DNA from: Cerrena zonata
Lineage: Eukaryota > Basidiomycota > Agaricomycetes > Polyporales > Cerrenaceae
Direction: 5' to 3'
NCBI GenBank assembly: GCA_038087015.1
Contig: JASBNA010000026.1
Span: forward strand, 495,181-559,180
DNA length: 64,000 nt
The stretch's first letter is position 1, and every line of letters starts with the position of its first letter. Positions 21,861 to 33,371 of the stretch are shown one piece after another. The translations under genes and the position numbers were made by a program. The notes below the pieces were generated by a model, which saw nothing but the letters and a program-made list of their open reading frames with translations, was not told the origin of the DNA and made no database searches.

Positions 21861-23004
21861 TGCACATATATGCTAGTATTGGTATAGGTCTCAGACTTTG
21901 TTACAAAAGTGTGATATCATTTCTTTGAAGTCTATTCATTCACATTGCAATCTCCTTGAACTTGATCCTTCAGATGATTAGGCTAACTTTACTCAAACTG
22001 ATACAAACAGTTTCTTCACTGGGTATTTTATAAATTCTTTTGAAACAATTTTGTTACTGATATTAATTCTAGATTATAATGACATAAAAAAAGAGCTGTA
22101 TTTATTCAACCTTAAGAATCTGAAGCCCAGACTGTTCTCTCTACCTGTAGGGCTTGGTAACAATATATTTCCTATAGCAAGAAAGCTGTTTATCAAAGCA
22201 GAATTAGATAGATCTCCTAAGGTCACTCAAGTCAAGACCTATCACATCTTGGTATAGACTATTACTCTGATGACTGTGTTTACCTGAGACTTGCTGTAGA
22301 TTCAACTGGGTTGCATAATATGCTTAAATTTTCAAGTTTTATCTATCTTACTATGATCTTGTAATACTATTAGAAAAATACCAAAAAATCTTTTTTTGTA
22401 TTAGTTGTATTTTAAAGTTATAAGAAGAAATCTTTACTATGTGTATTCCAGATACATACTGTGCATATACTGAATGTTGCAATATTCTTTAAATTTTAAA
22501 TACTTTCTCTCATCATCTCTATCTCTGATCTTATATTAATATATTAGGATCTGTGCATTTTCAACATGTACTGCTAATATAGATATCCCCCTTAGTCTTA
22601 TTCTTATATAATTTAAAACATATTATGTCCTATTGATGAGAGGAAGCCTAAGATGCTTTATAATATAGTCAATCTAGACCTAGGCAATCTAATAAGTGAA
22701 ACAAATATCTATGTTAAGTCTTCTCTTGTTGCTTAAACATTATTACATAGATCAACTTTATAATATATATGCTAAGATATTTTATGATATAAGTAATCTA
22801 ATAAGACAAACAAATATTTATAATATTTATGAAGAAAGTAAACAATTGATTAAGCAATAAGAGAAGACCCAATATCACATAGCTAGGCTTTATAATATAT
22901 ATAAGACAATATATGACAGATTTTTTTTATCTGATTAACTGAAAGGACAGTTACCTTTAACTATATATATAGTTAGATCTTAGATCTGACCTAGGTACAT
23001 TTGT
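21861..23004. other. AT-rich sequence, no gene seen
   Basis: No supportable gene. A diverged inverted pair, GTCTTCTCTTGTTGCTTAA near 22716 and TTAAGCAATAAGAGAAGAC near 22853, suggests a small foldback of about 155 bp. Confidence 0.35.
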
Positions 23005-25190
23005 CTTACTATATTTCTTATCCTTCGTAGTGAGAGCTAACTATGAAAACTTCAGGCTCTATATATAGTAATTCCAGTCACCCAGGGCTCTAGATAAAAG
23101 TTGTTGTAGCAACTTTGATAGAATATACATAAAAATAAAGAATAAAAAATGCTACAATAAGTATCAATAAAACTACTCAATACAAAATAAAGCAGAGCAT
23201 ATCAAACTAGAAAACAGTCACTATGTTTCTTATCCCCCGTAGTGAGGGCTGACTACAGGACTCCAGAGGACTCCAGGCCCCATATATAGTAATTTCAGCC
23301 ACCCGGGACTCCAGAGGACTCCAGCCAGGACTCCAGGTAGAAGTTGCTGCAGCAACTTTGGTAGGATATATAGTGAAAGAAGAAAAAAAGTTGCTGCAAC
23401 AAGTATTAATGAAGCAACTCAAAAGAAAATAAAACAGAGCAAAGTATATCAAACCAGAACAAGTTAGTATATCAAAAATAAGTTGATGCAGCAACTTCAG
23501 TCTAGTGTCAAATGGGAAGAGTTACTGTAATCAATATCAATCTAATATGAAATAACTGAAGGTGATTCAACATATATCAAACTGGAAAAGATAATTACTG
23601 TTATATTTTTGATATCAGACAAAAATTGCTGCAACAACTTTCCAAGAAAACATTAAAAATGTCACATTTAGTAGAGATATAAAGTAAAGTATATTATATT
23701 AGAATATACTAACCAGAGTCAAAATGAAAGTCATAAGTGATTGCTACAATTATATTTTGAATAGCAAAAATAAGTTGCTGCAATAATGTTTCAAGTAACT
23801 TTGCAAGTGAACACTGAAAATATTATAATGAGTAAAAATATAGAAAGAGATATATTGTATTGAGATCCAGTAATCTGAATGAACACCAAAGAAATAAAGA
23901 ATAAGATAGCAATGACAAAAAGTAATGATAATAAATATTGAATATCAAAATCAAGTCAAGAATTAGATAAAAATGTCAGACAAAGTTAATAGAGCAACTT
24001 TAGTAAAGTATCAAATAGAAACAGTTACTGTAGCAAATATAAATTGAATATGGAACAACTGAAATAAATATAAGGTATCATATATCAAAGTGGAAAAGAT
24101 AATTATTGCAATATTTCAAGTAACTTTGTAAGTGAAGATTGAAAATATTACAATCAGTAGAGATATAAAGTGAAGCATATGATACTACAATCTATGTTTC
24201 TTATCCCCCGTAGTGAGGGCTGACTACGGGACTCCAGGGGACTCCAGGCCCCATATATAGTAATTCCAGCCACCCAGGACTCCAGGGGACTCCAGCCAGG
24301 ACTCCAGGTAGAAGTTGCTGCAGCAACTTTGATAGAATATATAGTGAAATAAGAAAGAAAGTTGCTGCAACAAGTATCAATGAAGCAACTCAGAGGAGAC
24401 AAAATAGAGCAAAGTATATCAAACCAGAACAGTTAGTATATTACAAATAAGTTGATGCAGCAACTTCAGTTCAGTGTCAAATAAAAACAGTTACTATAAT
24501 CAATATCAATCTAATATGAAACAACTAAAATTGACACAAGATATCATATATCAAACTGAAGAAGATAATTACTGCTATATTTTTGATATCAGAAAGAAGT
24601 TGTTGCAACAACTTTCCAAGAGAATATTAAAAATGTCACATTTAGTAGAGATATAAAATAAAGCATATTATATTAGAATGTACTAACCAGAGTCAAGGTG
24701 AAAGTCAGAAGTAATTATTATGAATATATTTTGAATATTAAAGATAAGTTGCTATAACAATATTTCAAATGACGACTAAAAATATTATAGCCAGTAGAAA
24801 TATATTATATGAAAACCCAATAATCTAGATGAATGTCAAAGAAATAAAGAATAAAATAATAATGATCAAAAAGTAATGATAATATATATTAAATATCAGA
24901 GTGAAGTCAAGAATTGCATAAAAATATCAGACAAAGTTAATACAGCATCTTTAGTAAAGAATTAAACAGAAATAGATACTATAACCAACATGAATCAAAT
25001 ATGAAATAACTGAAATAAATATAAGAGATCATCTGTCAAAGTGAAAAAAATAATTATTGAAATATATTTGAGATAAGAAAGAAGTTGCTATAGCAATATT
25101 TCAAGTGACTTTACAAGTGAACATTGAGAATATTATAATCAACTGAGATATAAAGCAAGACATATTATATTACAAGCTACTAACTAGAGG
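23005..25190. repeat. Hierarchical tandem repeat with ~971-bp units
   Basis: A landmark CTATGTTTCTTATCCCCCG occurs at 23221 and 24192 (971 bp apart), with a diverged landmark near 23008. Each unit holds the GGACTCCAG-rich block, a palindrome AGTTGCTGCAGCAACTT, and then long AT-rich sequence in which a shorter stretch starting GAGATATAAAG recurs. A further diverged copy of that stretch near 25145 shows sub-repeats within the unit. No coding frame is shared by the units. Confidence 0.75.
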
Positions 25191-26160
25191 CAAAGTGAAA
25201 GTAATAAGTGATTGCAATAATTATATTTTGCATATCAAAAATAAGTTGCTGCAACAACAGTTTCAATGAAGGCTGAAAATATTATAATTATAGGAGATCT
25301 GTTGTAATAAGATTTAGTAACCCAGATGAAAGTCAAAGAATTGAACAATAAGATAATAATGATCAAAAATAATTGCAATAAATATTGAATGTTAAAGCTA
25401 AGTCAAGTACAAGTTACAATTAAGATAAAGTATTATTGACAAAATTAAATTGACATAATATATATTGAAGATGATACAAGTGATATTGACAGGTGGTAAC
25501 TGTAAATAAAGATAATGATGAGTAAAATTGAATAAAGAAATAGTTGAACAACAGCATGAAATAAAGTAGGTACACATATAAGTTGGCATGAAAAATAATA
25601 TGAGAGATTGAAAGATAGAAATGTGAGATGAAAATATGGTAACAATAATGTGAGAATAAGATAGAAATTATGAAAGTAGATGTGAAATAATAAGGACAAT
25701 ATGTATTGAGATATAATATTGTAAATAGGTAGACAGGAATATTTTGACAGAATTAGTTGAGAGATAGTTAAGATAAATAGAAGCAGAAGTAAAGTAGAAA
25801 TAAGATGAAGGTAAAGACAGATGGAAATAATATAGTAGAAGCTGGAATGAGAGTAAAAGATAAGAAGTGAGATTGAAGTAAAGATAAGTGAAGATTTGGT
25901 AAGAGAGAATAGTTGGTAGAATAATATGGAGAGGACATTGGAAAGAAATAATAGAATTAAAGATGGAAATAGATACTAAAAGTTTAATAGCTTATAGTAG
26001 TATTTGTCATATAGCTTGAAGATGAAATAGTATAATTAATTAGTTGAATTAAATAGAAGGTAATTTAGATAATAGGATAGGATAGGATAAGTAGGTATAG
26101 GTAGGATTTAAGAGGGAAAATAACAGAAAGAAGTTAATTATCCTAGTTATAGAATCCGGC
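25191..26160. repeat. Purine-rich low-complexity tract
   Basis: The top strand is strongly A+G rich (GAAGTAAAGTAGAAATAAG-type sequence) for nearly 1 kb, fading at about 26150. No fixed period is evident and no coding frame is convincing. Confidence 0.5.
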
Positions 26161-26397
26161 AGACTATAGGTATATTCCTGCGTCTTTTGTCATGGTGTGG
26201 GAAAGTGATAGATGGGATGGATAGAGGAAGGCTAGAGGACCCCAGAACCACTTGGTTGAGCGTGAGAGACCCAGTACTTGTTGAGAAAGTTGAATACCAA
26301 GATGAGGTTTCGCGTCCATGTTCGCGTCCGAGATTAGGCAGTCGTGTCCAGAGGTTTTGGACACTTTCCCAGGGGTGTAGGATGTTGGCAAAGATGG

Positions 26398-27579
26398 AAA
26401 TAGAGAGAGGAACATCTAAGGTTTCCAGAACTATAATTTAAAGATAAGGTTTGTTTGCAAAAAAGGACATAATACGATATGTCATAGAGGGTAGTTTGTG
26501 TCAGACACGGCAATGTCAGAGTGTGTGCTAGAGTATGGTAGACGGGAAGAAATTACCATATATGGCAAGAGGATATGAAAAGATAGGCAGAAGAGAGGAG
26601 ATTCCAAATATAGTAAAATGGTATGCGTGGGAGAAAAATTGAGGTCGGAAATTACAAAATACATTTTGAAACGCGACGAAAAAAATGAAAAGGCAAGTTT
26701 TGATTGGCTGGTCTTAGGTTAAGCACAGGTCTTAAGCTAAGAACAGTTCTTAAGTGAGCATAGGTGTTATAATAAGCACAGATTTTTGCTAAGCACAGAT
26801 CTTAAGCACAGATCTTAAGCACAGATTTTTGCTAAGCACAGATCTTAAGCACAGATTTTTGCTAAGCACAGGTTTTAGATATAGATTTTAGCTAAGCACA
26901 GATCTTAAGCACAGAAAGCACAGATCTTAAGCACAGATCTTAAGCACAGATTTTTGCTAAGCACAGGTTTTAGATATAGATTCTAGCTAAGCACATATAT
27001 TAAGCACAGATTTTAGCTAAATTCCATGCTTGACTAAGATCTGTGCTTAAGATCTGTGCTTTCTGTGCTTAAGATCTGTGCTTAGCTAAAATCTATATCT
27101 AAAACCTGTGCTTAGCAAAAATCTGTGCTTAAGATCTGTGCTTAGCAAAAATCTGTGCTTAAGATCTGTGCTTAAGATCTGTGCTTAGCAAAAATCTGTG
27201 CTTATTATAACACCTATGCTCACTTAAGAACTGTTCTTAGCTTAAGACCTGTGCTTAACCTAAGACCAGCCAATCAAAACTTGCCTTTTCATTTTTTTCG
27301 TCGCGTTTCAAAATGTATTTTGTAATTTCCGACCTCAATTTTTCTCCCACGCATACCATTTTACTATATTTGGAATCTCCTCTCTTCTGCCTATCTTTTC
27401 ATATCCTCTTGCCATATATGGTAATTTCTTCCCGTCTACCATACTCTAGCACACACTCTGACATTGCCGTGTCTGACACAAACTACCCTCTATGACATAT
27501 CGTATTATGTCCTTTTTTGCAAACAAACCTTATCTTTAAATTATAGTTCTGGAAACCTTAGATGTTCCTCTTCCTATTT
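26398..27579. repeat. Long inverted repeat, ~540-bp arms, apparently perfect
   Basis: The left arm (26406-26941) and right arm (27036-27571) are complementary about an axis at 26988, with no mismatch in the long stretches I compared. A few more imperfect bases extend both ends. The inner part of each arm and the ~94-bp centre are built from a short unit like TAAGCACAGATCT. The outer part contains an ACGCGACG-type CpG cluster. No transposase and no clear target duplication were found. It could be a foldback element, a hairpin-RNA source or an assembly artefact. Confidence 0.8.
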
Positions 27580-27654
27580 ATAGTATTTGTCATTATGATA
27601 TCATTTTAAAAGTCTCTTCAAAAAGCTAGTTCTAATCATATACTATATATCTCT

Positions 27655-28028
27655 CACTAGGCCAGAAACCAAATTCTAGGCCCAATAAAAAAGTGAAAAA
27701 TCAGTCATAAAATGTAATGATTTTCAAGTAATAAAATTCAAAGTTCTGATAGATAAAATTCAAAGTTCTGATAGCATTCTGTAGATGCAAAAAATAAATC
27801 TAAAACTTTAACTTTTTATTACAAAAAAAATGTGTCTTCAGTAGTAATTTACAGTTTTAAGCTCTATATTCTATAAAGATCTTATTTAATTTTTGTATTT
27901 ACAAAATGCTATCAGAACTTTGAATGTTATTTTATTTTTTTGACTAGAAAGTCACTTGAAAATCATTACATTTCATGACTGATTTTTCACTTTTTTATTG
28001 GGCCTAGAATTTGGTTTCTGGCCCAGTG
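27655..28028. mobile_element. CACTGGGC foldback MITE, copy 2, TSD TCT
   Basis: 374 bp from CACTAGGCCAG to CTGGCCCAGTG, with TCT on both sides (27652-27654 and 28029-28031). Same near-palindromic layout as the copy at 19573. Confidence 0.85.
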
Positions 28029-28100
28029 TCTATAATATACTGTCTTCAATTGGTCAATTAGACACTATCACTTAAATTAGACACCCCCCTAGAATATGTC

Positions 28101-28587
28101 ACTGGGTATAATACCGAATTTTATAGCATAAAAAAGCAAGGAAAGATTTTAGAAAAAGTCCCGGCTTTTTTACTAGACTTTGCACTCTAAAAAATCAAAA
28201 AAGATTCAGAATAGTTGTAAAATCTTCTAGAGTTAAAAAAGATAAAAAGATTCACAATCTTTGGTCTCATAAAAACTTCTATCGCTTAATCTACAGGCCT
28301 ATTGACCTACTTACTAGTTGACTTCTAGCTATATTAGACTGTTAGTAAGTAAGTTGACAAGTTAACAAGTTGATTTATAGGCTAATAGACTGGTTTGTTT
28401 AGTGATAGAGAATTTTATGAGACCAGAAATTCAGACTTCTTTCATCTTCTTTAGCTGCAGAAGATTTTACAACTATTCTGAATCTTTTTTGATTTTCTAG
28501 AGTGCAAAGTCTAGTAAAAAAGCTGGGACTTTTTCTAAAATCTTTCCTTGGTCTTTTAATATATAAAATTCGGTATTATACCCAGTG
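28101..28587. mobile_element. CACTGGGTATAATACC foldback MITE (487 bp)
   Basis: Begins CACTGGGTATAATACC and ends GGTATTATACCCAGTG. The arms are complementary for about 150 bp (for example CTAGACTTTGCACTCTA near 28173 and its complement near 28495). The terminal CACTGGG is shared with the 374-bp family but the rest differs. No target duplication is visible (TGT left, CAC right), which suggests the right neighbour was truncated. Confidence 0.75.
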
Positions 28588-29349
28588 CACCCACAGACTG
28601 ATGGAGAAACTGAATGCATGAACCAGGAAATAGAAGCCTATCTCAGAATGTTCTGTGTGGATAACCCTGACAACTGGCCAGAAGCACTAAGCGATGCTGA
28701 GTTTGTACATAACCAAAGAACCCACAAAGCATGAGGCATGTCTCCATTCTACATCATAATGGGATACAATCCGAGAGCAATTCCCACTGTTTACCCGAGA
28801 ACCAATGTGCCTGCTGCCCAGGATCAGCTACAAAGCTTACAACGAATCTGGGATGAAGCATGTGCTGCACATGAACTAGCTCAAAGAAAGATGGCAGGAA
28901 GAATTGGAAAGAACTTCAAACCATTTGGAAAAGGAGAAAAGGTGTGGCTAGAAGGAAAGAACTTGAACTTGGGATATGAAAACTGCAAACTGAAACCCCT
29001 CAGAGAAGGACCCTTCGAAATCACCAAAGTTCTGGGACCACTAACCTATTGGCTAAAGTTACCGAAGAAATGGAAGATCCACAATGTATTTCATGCCTCC
29101 ATTCTAACACCATATCGAGAAACAGAAGCTCATGGTCCTAACTTTACCAACCCACCACCTGACATCATTGACGGTGAAGAAGAATACGAAGTAGAAGCCA
29201 TCCTGGGACACAGAATGATGAGGGGCCATCCGCAGTACCTCATCAAATGGAAAGGATACCCACATGCAGAAAACACATATGAACCTGAGAGAAATCTCTA
29301 TGCCCAGGGCATTCTGAACGTGTATAAGAAGAGACACAGACTCGCTTGA
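28588..29349 (+). pseudogene. Ty3/gypsy integrase C-terminus plus chromodomain, fragment
   Basis: The frame starts at HPQTDGETE, the 3' end of an integrase catalytic core, then has NQRTHKA, a TGA at 28732-28734, GMSPFYIIMGYNPRA, a C-terminal DNA-binding region ending in HNVFHASILTPY, and a chromodomain (EEEYEVEAILGHR, then YLIKWKGYPHAENTYEP). It ends at TGA 29347-29349. Chromodomains direct such elements toward marked chromatin. It differs from the pol of the nested gypsy element and lies on the opposite strand. Everything upstream of the integrase core is missing, cut at the MITE ending 28587. Confidence 0.85.
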
Positions 29350-29433
29350 ACCCCCATCAATTTGAAACAACTGTCACTACCAATAGCTAGCCATACTCTT
29401 CCCGCCGCCACTCACACTGCTCTCCAGAACCTC

Positions 29434-29742
29434 CTATACTCCTGAGAAGCTGCCGACCTCTGGCAAGTTGAGGCCCATAACATTTGTTGGGACCTCCAGA
29501 ATATTGATGACTGACTTCACAGTCTTGCTGAAGATGCTGAAGAGATCGCCTGGTACTATTGCAACTCCATTATCATTTTCAAGGTCATGCTCCACATGTT
29601 CCTCAATGATCACCGAATCATGTGCTGATTTCGACTTTACGTTGAGTTTTGAGGGTGCCTCTATCAGCATGAAGACTTCCTGACCAAGCCGCAGCATCCT
29701 CGCAAGATTCGGTTTCTCTCTGGTCATGCATTCGTAAGGTGT
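29434..29742 (-). pseudogene. copia-1: integrase C-terminal fragment
   Basis: On the minus strand the frame begins TPYECMTREKPNLARMLRLG, the region after the copia integrase core, followed by an acidic linker. It ends at 29434. Most of the integrase and all of the reverse transcriptase are missing. It continues copia-1, whose gag and protease lie at 30117-30766 and beyond the gypsy insertion. The MITE at 29743-30116 sits exactly at the deletion junction. Confidence 0.6.
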
Positions 29743-30116
29743 CACTGGGCTGGAAACCTAATTTTAGGCCCAATAAAAAGGTAAAAAATCAGTCATAAAA
29801 TGTAATGATTTTTAAGCAACTTTTTCTGTCAAAAAATGAAATAAAACTGAAAGTTCTTAGAACATTTTGTGAAAACAAGAATTCAATAAAAAATTGAGAA
29901 AATATGAAGCATAAAACTGTGAATTCCCACTCACAACACAGTTTTTCTATCCTAAAAACTTAAAGTTTTATATTTATTTTTTGAATGCACAAAATATTGT
30001 AAGAACTTTGAATTTTATTTTATTTTGTTGACTGGAAAGTTGCTTGAAAATCATTACATTTTATGACTGATTTTCCACCTTTTTATTGAGCCTAGAATCT
30101 GGTTTCTGGCCCAGTG
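29743..30116. mobile_element. CACTGGGC foldback MITE, copy 3
   Basis: 374 bp, CACTGGGCTGG to GGCCCAGTG, in the opposite orientation to the copy at 52313. Flanking triplets TGT and CTT do not match, as expected if a deletion removed one flank. Confidence 0.85.
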
Positions 30117-30766
30117 CTTTTCGGAGATGACGGTCAGAATCATTTCATGTGGCATGAGGATCTTGCAGCCGGTCTTCTCGAAATGAGCAGGGAAGCCTCC
30201 TTTCACCATCTGGCTGACCGAAACGAGGGTGATGGGCATCGTTGGGGCATGAAGCACATTCTTCAAGATAAATTTGACCTCCTTGCTATTGTAGGTGGTA
30301 CTAACCTTGACATCTCCTTCACCTGTAGCATTAAAAATGCCTCCATCAGCAGAGTGGATGGGTTTTGGAGGAATAAGGTGGTACGAGGTGAAGTTTTCAC
30401 GGCAGGGATCAAAGTGATGACTTGCGCCTGAATCAATAATGCGAGTACAGTTCGGGCAAGCTAATTTCTGACTTGCCACTAGCGAAAAGTCAGTAGCAAT
30501 GTGGAACGCAAAATCTTCGCTATCGTTAGTTGTTATAGCAGCATTGGCACTTGTACCTCCTCCCTTTCCCTTTCCTTTCCCCTTCTTCTGATGTCTAGGG
30601 CCTTGCCCTTCCTTTCCACCACCCTTGCTCCAACAATCTTCCTTCCCATGCCCAGTCTTACCGCAATTTGAGCATGTCAGCTTTGACAGTTTCACGGCCA
30701 GAGCAGAATCTCCAGGAGTGTTTGAACTGATTGCACTGTCGTCGCGGGCAATGGCGTGGAGGTGCA
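30117..30766 (-). pseudogene. copia-1: gag zinc knuckle and protease
   Basis: The minus-strand frame has MHLHAIARDD, the CCHC zinc knuckle CSNCGKTGHGKEDC, a Lys/Gly-rich stretch, and the aspartic protease motif RIIDSGASHHF followed by NVLHAPTMPITLVSVSQM. This is the usual copia order. The N-terminal gag is found at 51809-52790: the gypsy element (30772-51803) inserted within a short segment between them, and the flanks share the TGAGG duplication. No stop interrupts this piece. Confidence 0.85.
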
Positions 30767-30771
30767 TGAGG

Positions 30772-31083
30772 TGTAAAGTCTGCTTCCAGGCTTTAAAGGT
30801 AGGCGATACGCACTCAGCTGTATCCGACAGAGATTCGGAATAGAACTCCTATGAAATGACGGAGATCTGACTATAGTTAGGTTGTCGAGGTCCTAGCGAG
30901 GACATGACAGCGCAGAGAAGGTGGTAGGTTATATTCAAGAAGTTCTAACTACCCTAATAGGAAGGAGTGACTATCTAGGGTCAGGAATAGAAAGTATAGA
31001 GAGGGCGTTTAAAGTCCATCATAGCGAGTGAATAAAGGATTTCGAGTACTACCATTTCCGTATCTACCAAAGGGTCCGTAACA
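30772..31083 (-). repeat. Gypsy 3' LTR (312 bp)
   Basis: Matches the LTR at 51507-51803. On the plus strand it begins TGTAAAGTCTGC and ends GGGTCCGTAACA. It has 15 bp (31056-31071 region) that the other LTR lacks. Confidence 0.92.
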
Positions 31084-33177
31084 CTGCCCCCCAGTACAAG
31101 ATTAAGCCTTTCAGTGTGTGAGTGTGGGAGACGCGAGTTGTGTAGCATGCGAGCTAAGGCTCTCCAATACCGCTCTCTGAGGAGTTCATCGACATGGTCC
31201 AGACCTCTCAGGTCGTCATAGGAAGGGTAAGGTGAATTGTTGCTGACCCAAATTCGTCGAAGAGAGTCGCGGACTCTAGCCCATTCTATAGGACGTGTTT
31301 CGATATCTGCTTCTAGTATGCTCAGGTGACGACGGTACAGTAGCAGCTCTACGTCGTTTCGAAAATGGAAGGTGTTGAGGCACCACTCTTCTCAAATCCA
31401 TTGCTCCTTAGTAAAGGAGAGAAGACCGATGGAGCTTAGACTTTCATTGGAAGGGATGGGATACCGGTGAAGCAGTTTCCTCAGGCGTTTACCAGGAGAG
31501 AGACGGCTCTTCCAACTCTCACCCGATAGAAAAGCCTTCTGAGCCGATCCTAGATGGGCTAGCAACTGGAGGTTCACGCTCTTTGAATTGAGCCAGAGTA
31601 GCTTACGAGCAAAGTGGGAGTCGGTATCCCCCTCGAAGAGGGTAGAAGGGGGAACAGCATAGTGGTGTGGGTTTGAGCATAGAAGAAGGGGTCCGACGTC
31701 GGTCTCCCACTCACGTCTCACCGGCACGTCCTCGAGGTCGTTCTCCATCAGGTACTCGATGTAGTAATCTGCTTCGACTGTAGAATAGATGTCCATGGTG
31801 GTGAGAAGGGATTTGCCACTGCTGAGAGTGACGAGATGAGGTAGCTCCATGTTGACCTGGTAGTCTCCGGGTCTCCTGGTCACGTTGAAAATAGTAGGTC
31901 CCTCCGGTTCGATTGGGGCAGCCTCATCGACTAGCATGGGAGAGGGGGTCCAAATACAATCGGCTAGAGGAGCCGGGTCTTCCCCTGCAAGTGGTGGAGC
32001 TTCACTCTCCGGTTGGATGGAAGCACCGGAGAAGGAAGATCTCCTGCTGGAGTAGGGGGACAAATTGTTCCTCTTGCGTTCAGAGGAGGGATCATGTTGA
32101 GGGGAGATAGACTGGCGCGGAGGCGAAAAGGAGTGATGTCGATAAGAAGTATGGGGGCGTCCACGGTGGCTGGCATGTTCCCTCGAGTAGTGACGAGAGC
32201 AGTAGTGGAAGCGGCGCTGCTGGTTTCGGTGCCGACTGCTCCTCTCCCCTCGGGATCGTACTGAGGAGCTAGATGATGCTCTATAGTGGCGGTGGGAGTA
32301 TCTTTCTCGCGAGCGGTTCTACCTGGAGTGATGTCGGTATGGAGATAAGGAGGGAAGTCTGTCCCTGCCACGTCGATCATTGTATCTTCCTCGGATCGTG
32401 CGAGGAGGAGGCTGACCTCCTCTCTGCAGTCGAGAGTAGTAGGAGTCACACCGTGGCATGGGAGCCCGGGGTTTGTAGATAGAACGAGCAGGAAGGAGTG
32501 ACGGTGATCTAGTAAGAGTAATTGAGGAGAGAAAAGGCGGGGGAGAGGTAAAGAGCGTCAAGGGTAGAGGGCAAATTCGGGCGCTACGATGCGGCGGTGT
32601 CCGGCACTTGCCGAAGTTCCGTAATAGGAAAGTCAATAGATTTCCTCTGGAGATTGAACCGCGATTGGGGCCTTCAGTCAGAGAAGGTGGAAGATATCTG
32701 ATCGTTGCTGGAATGGTTATAAGCGTAGGTGTGCAGAAAGGGAGGCACGTCTGGAAGTGCACTGCCCGATACCCAGTAAGTGCAGAATTGTCTCCTATAC
32801 TCCTGGCTTTTGGTGGGGACTACACTGCTTGGTCTGAAGCGGTGGCACAGGTGGTAGTGTAGTCTTCGGTACCAAGGAAGATCCGTAGCAGCCGGTCGAG
32901 CTACTAGGAATCGAGTGGTGACGCTACATATGAACTGTAAGCTGTCGTCTAACACTTGGAATGCAACAGGTTCGAGCTCGAAAATATGGCAACAGGAATC
33001 GAAGCTGTGGTATCTCTGGATGGTCACCCAGCCTACACCAAACAGTTTCACTTTACGACCAACTTTGCACACCCTGGACGAGGTAAGCTCTGATTGTAGG
33101 ACCAATAGATACTGATAATTAGGGTCTATTCCCACCACAGATGCCGAAGGGTCGTCGACAGGGAGTGACGGGTTCAT
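31084..33177 (-). pseudogene. Extra post-pol ORF of the gypsy element, Arg/Ser/His-rich
   Basis: On the coding strand an ATG at 33177, about 195 bp after the pol stop, opens a folded-looking region (about 165 codons to 32674). The downstream frame (32762 to 31084) is shifted relative to it; both are open between 32762 and 32674. The second frame runs to the polypurine tract next to the LTR with only two stops, both TGA (32319 and 31392), fitting CGA to TGA. It has a Pro-rich part, then an Arg/Ser/His-rich stretch (about 32450-32010; for example SRERYSHRHYRASSSSSVRS) like the RS regions of splicing or RNA-binding proteins, then a globular C-terminus rich in Leu, Arg and Trp. No signal peptide or membrane segment is seen, so it does not look like env. 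No domain recognised. Confidence 0.6.
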
Positions 33178-33371
33178 GGAGTCAAGAGAGAGTGGGGAGT
33201 TGATGTTGAGAGTCGAGTCGTTAAGTAAAGGAGTGGATGGGTCTTGGTTGCGTTGATCGCATCAAGTTGAGTCTGTCTAGACTGCAGGCCATATGGGATT
33301 AAGCGAGGTCGCGAAGGAGTAGCTGATTAAATAGATCATAATATCAAAGAAAATGCACAAGGAAAGGGGAG

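Noticed and set aside
21623..21887. 80-codon frames on both strands with repetitive Ile/Tyr/Leu peptides
   Set aside because: They are by-products of the ~50-bp AT-rich tandem repeat.
26700..27250. AAGCACAGATCTT repeats as a CRISPR-like array
   Set aside because: There are no unique spacers of constant length, the units are directly abutting, and the organism is a fungus.
26482..27495. Two identical 60-codon open frames on opposite strands
   Set aside because: They are mirror images produced by the long inverted repeat and have no supporting homology or codon signal.
31913..32482. Plus-strand open frames opposite the post-pol region
   Set aside because: They are shadows of the minus-strand Arg/Ser-rich frame, which has the better composition and shares the element's orientation and decay pattern.
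31084..33177. Post-pol ORF as an envelope gene
   Set aside because: No signal peptide, membrane segment or Cys-rich ectodomain pattern is visible; the central region is Arg/Ser/His-rich.
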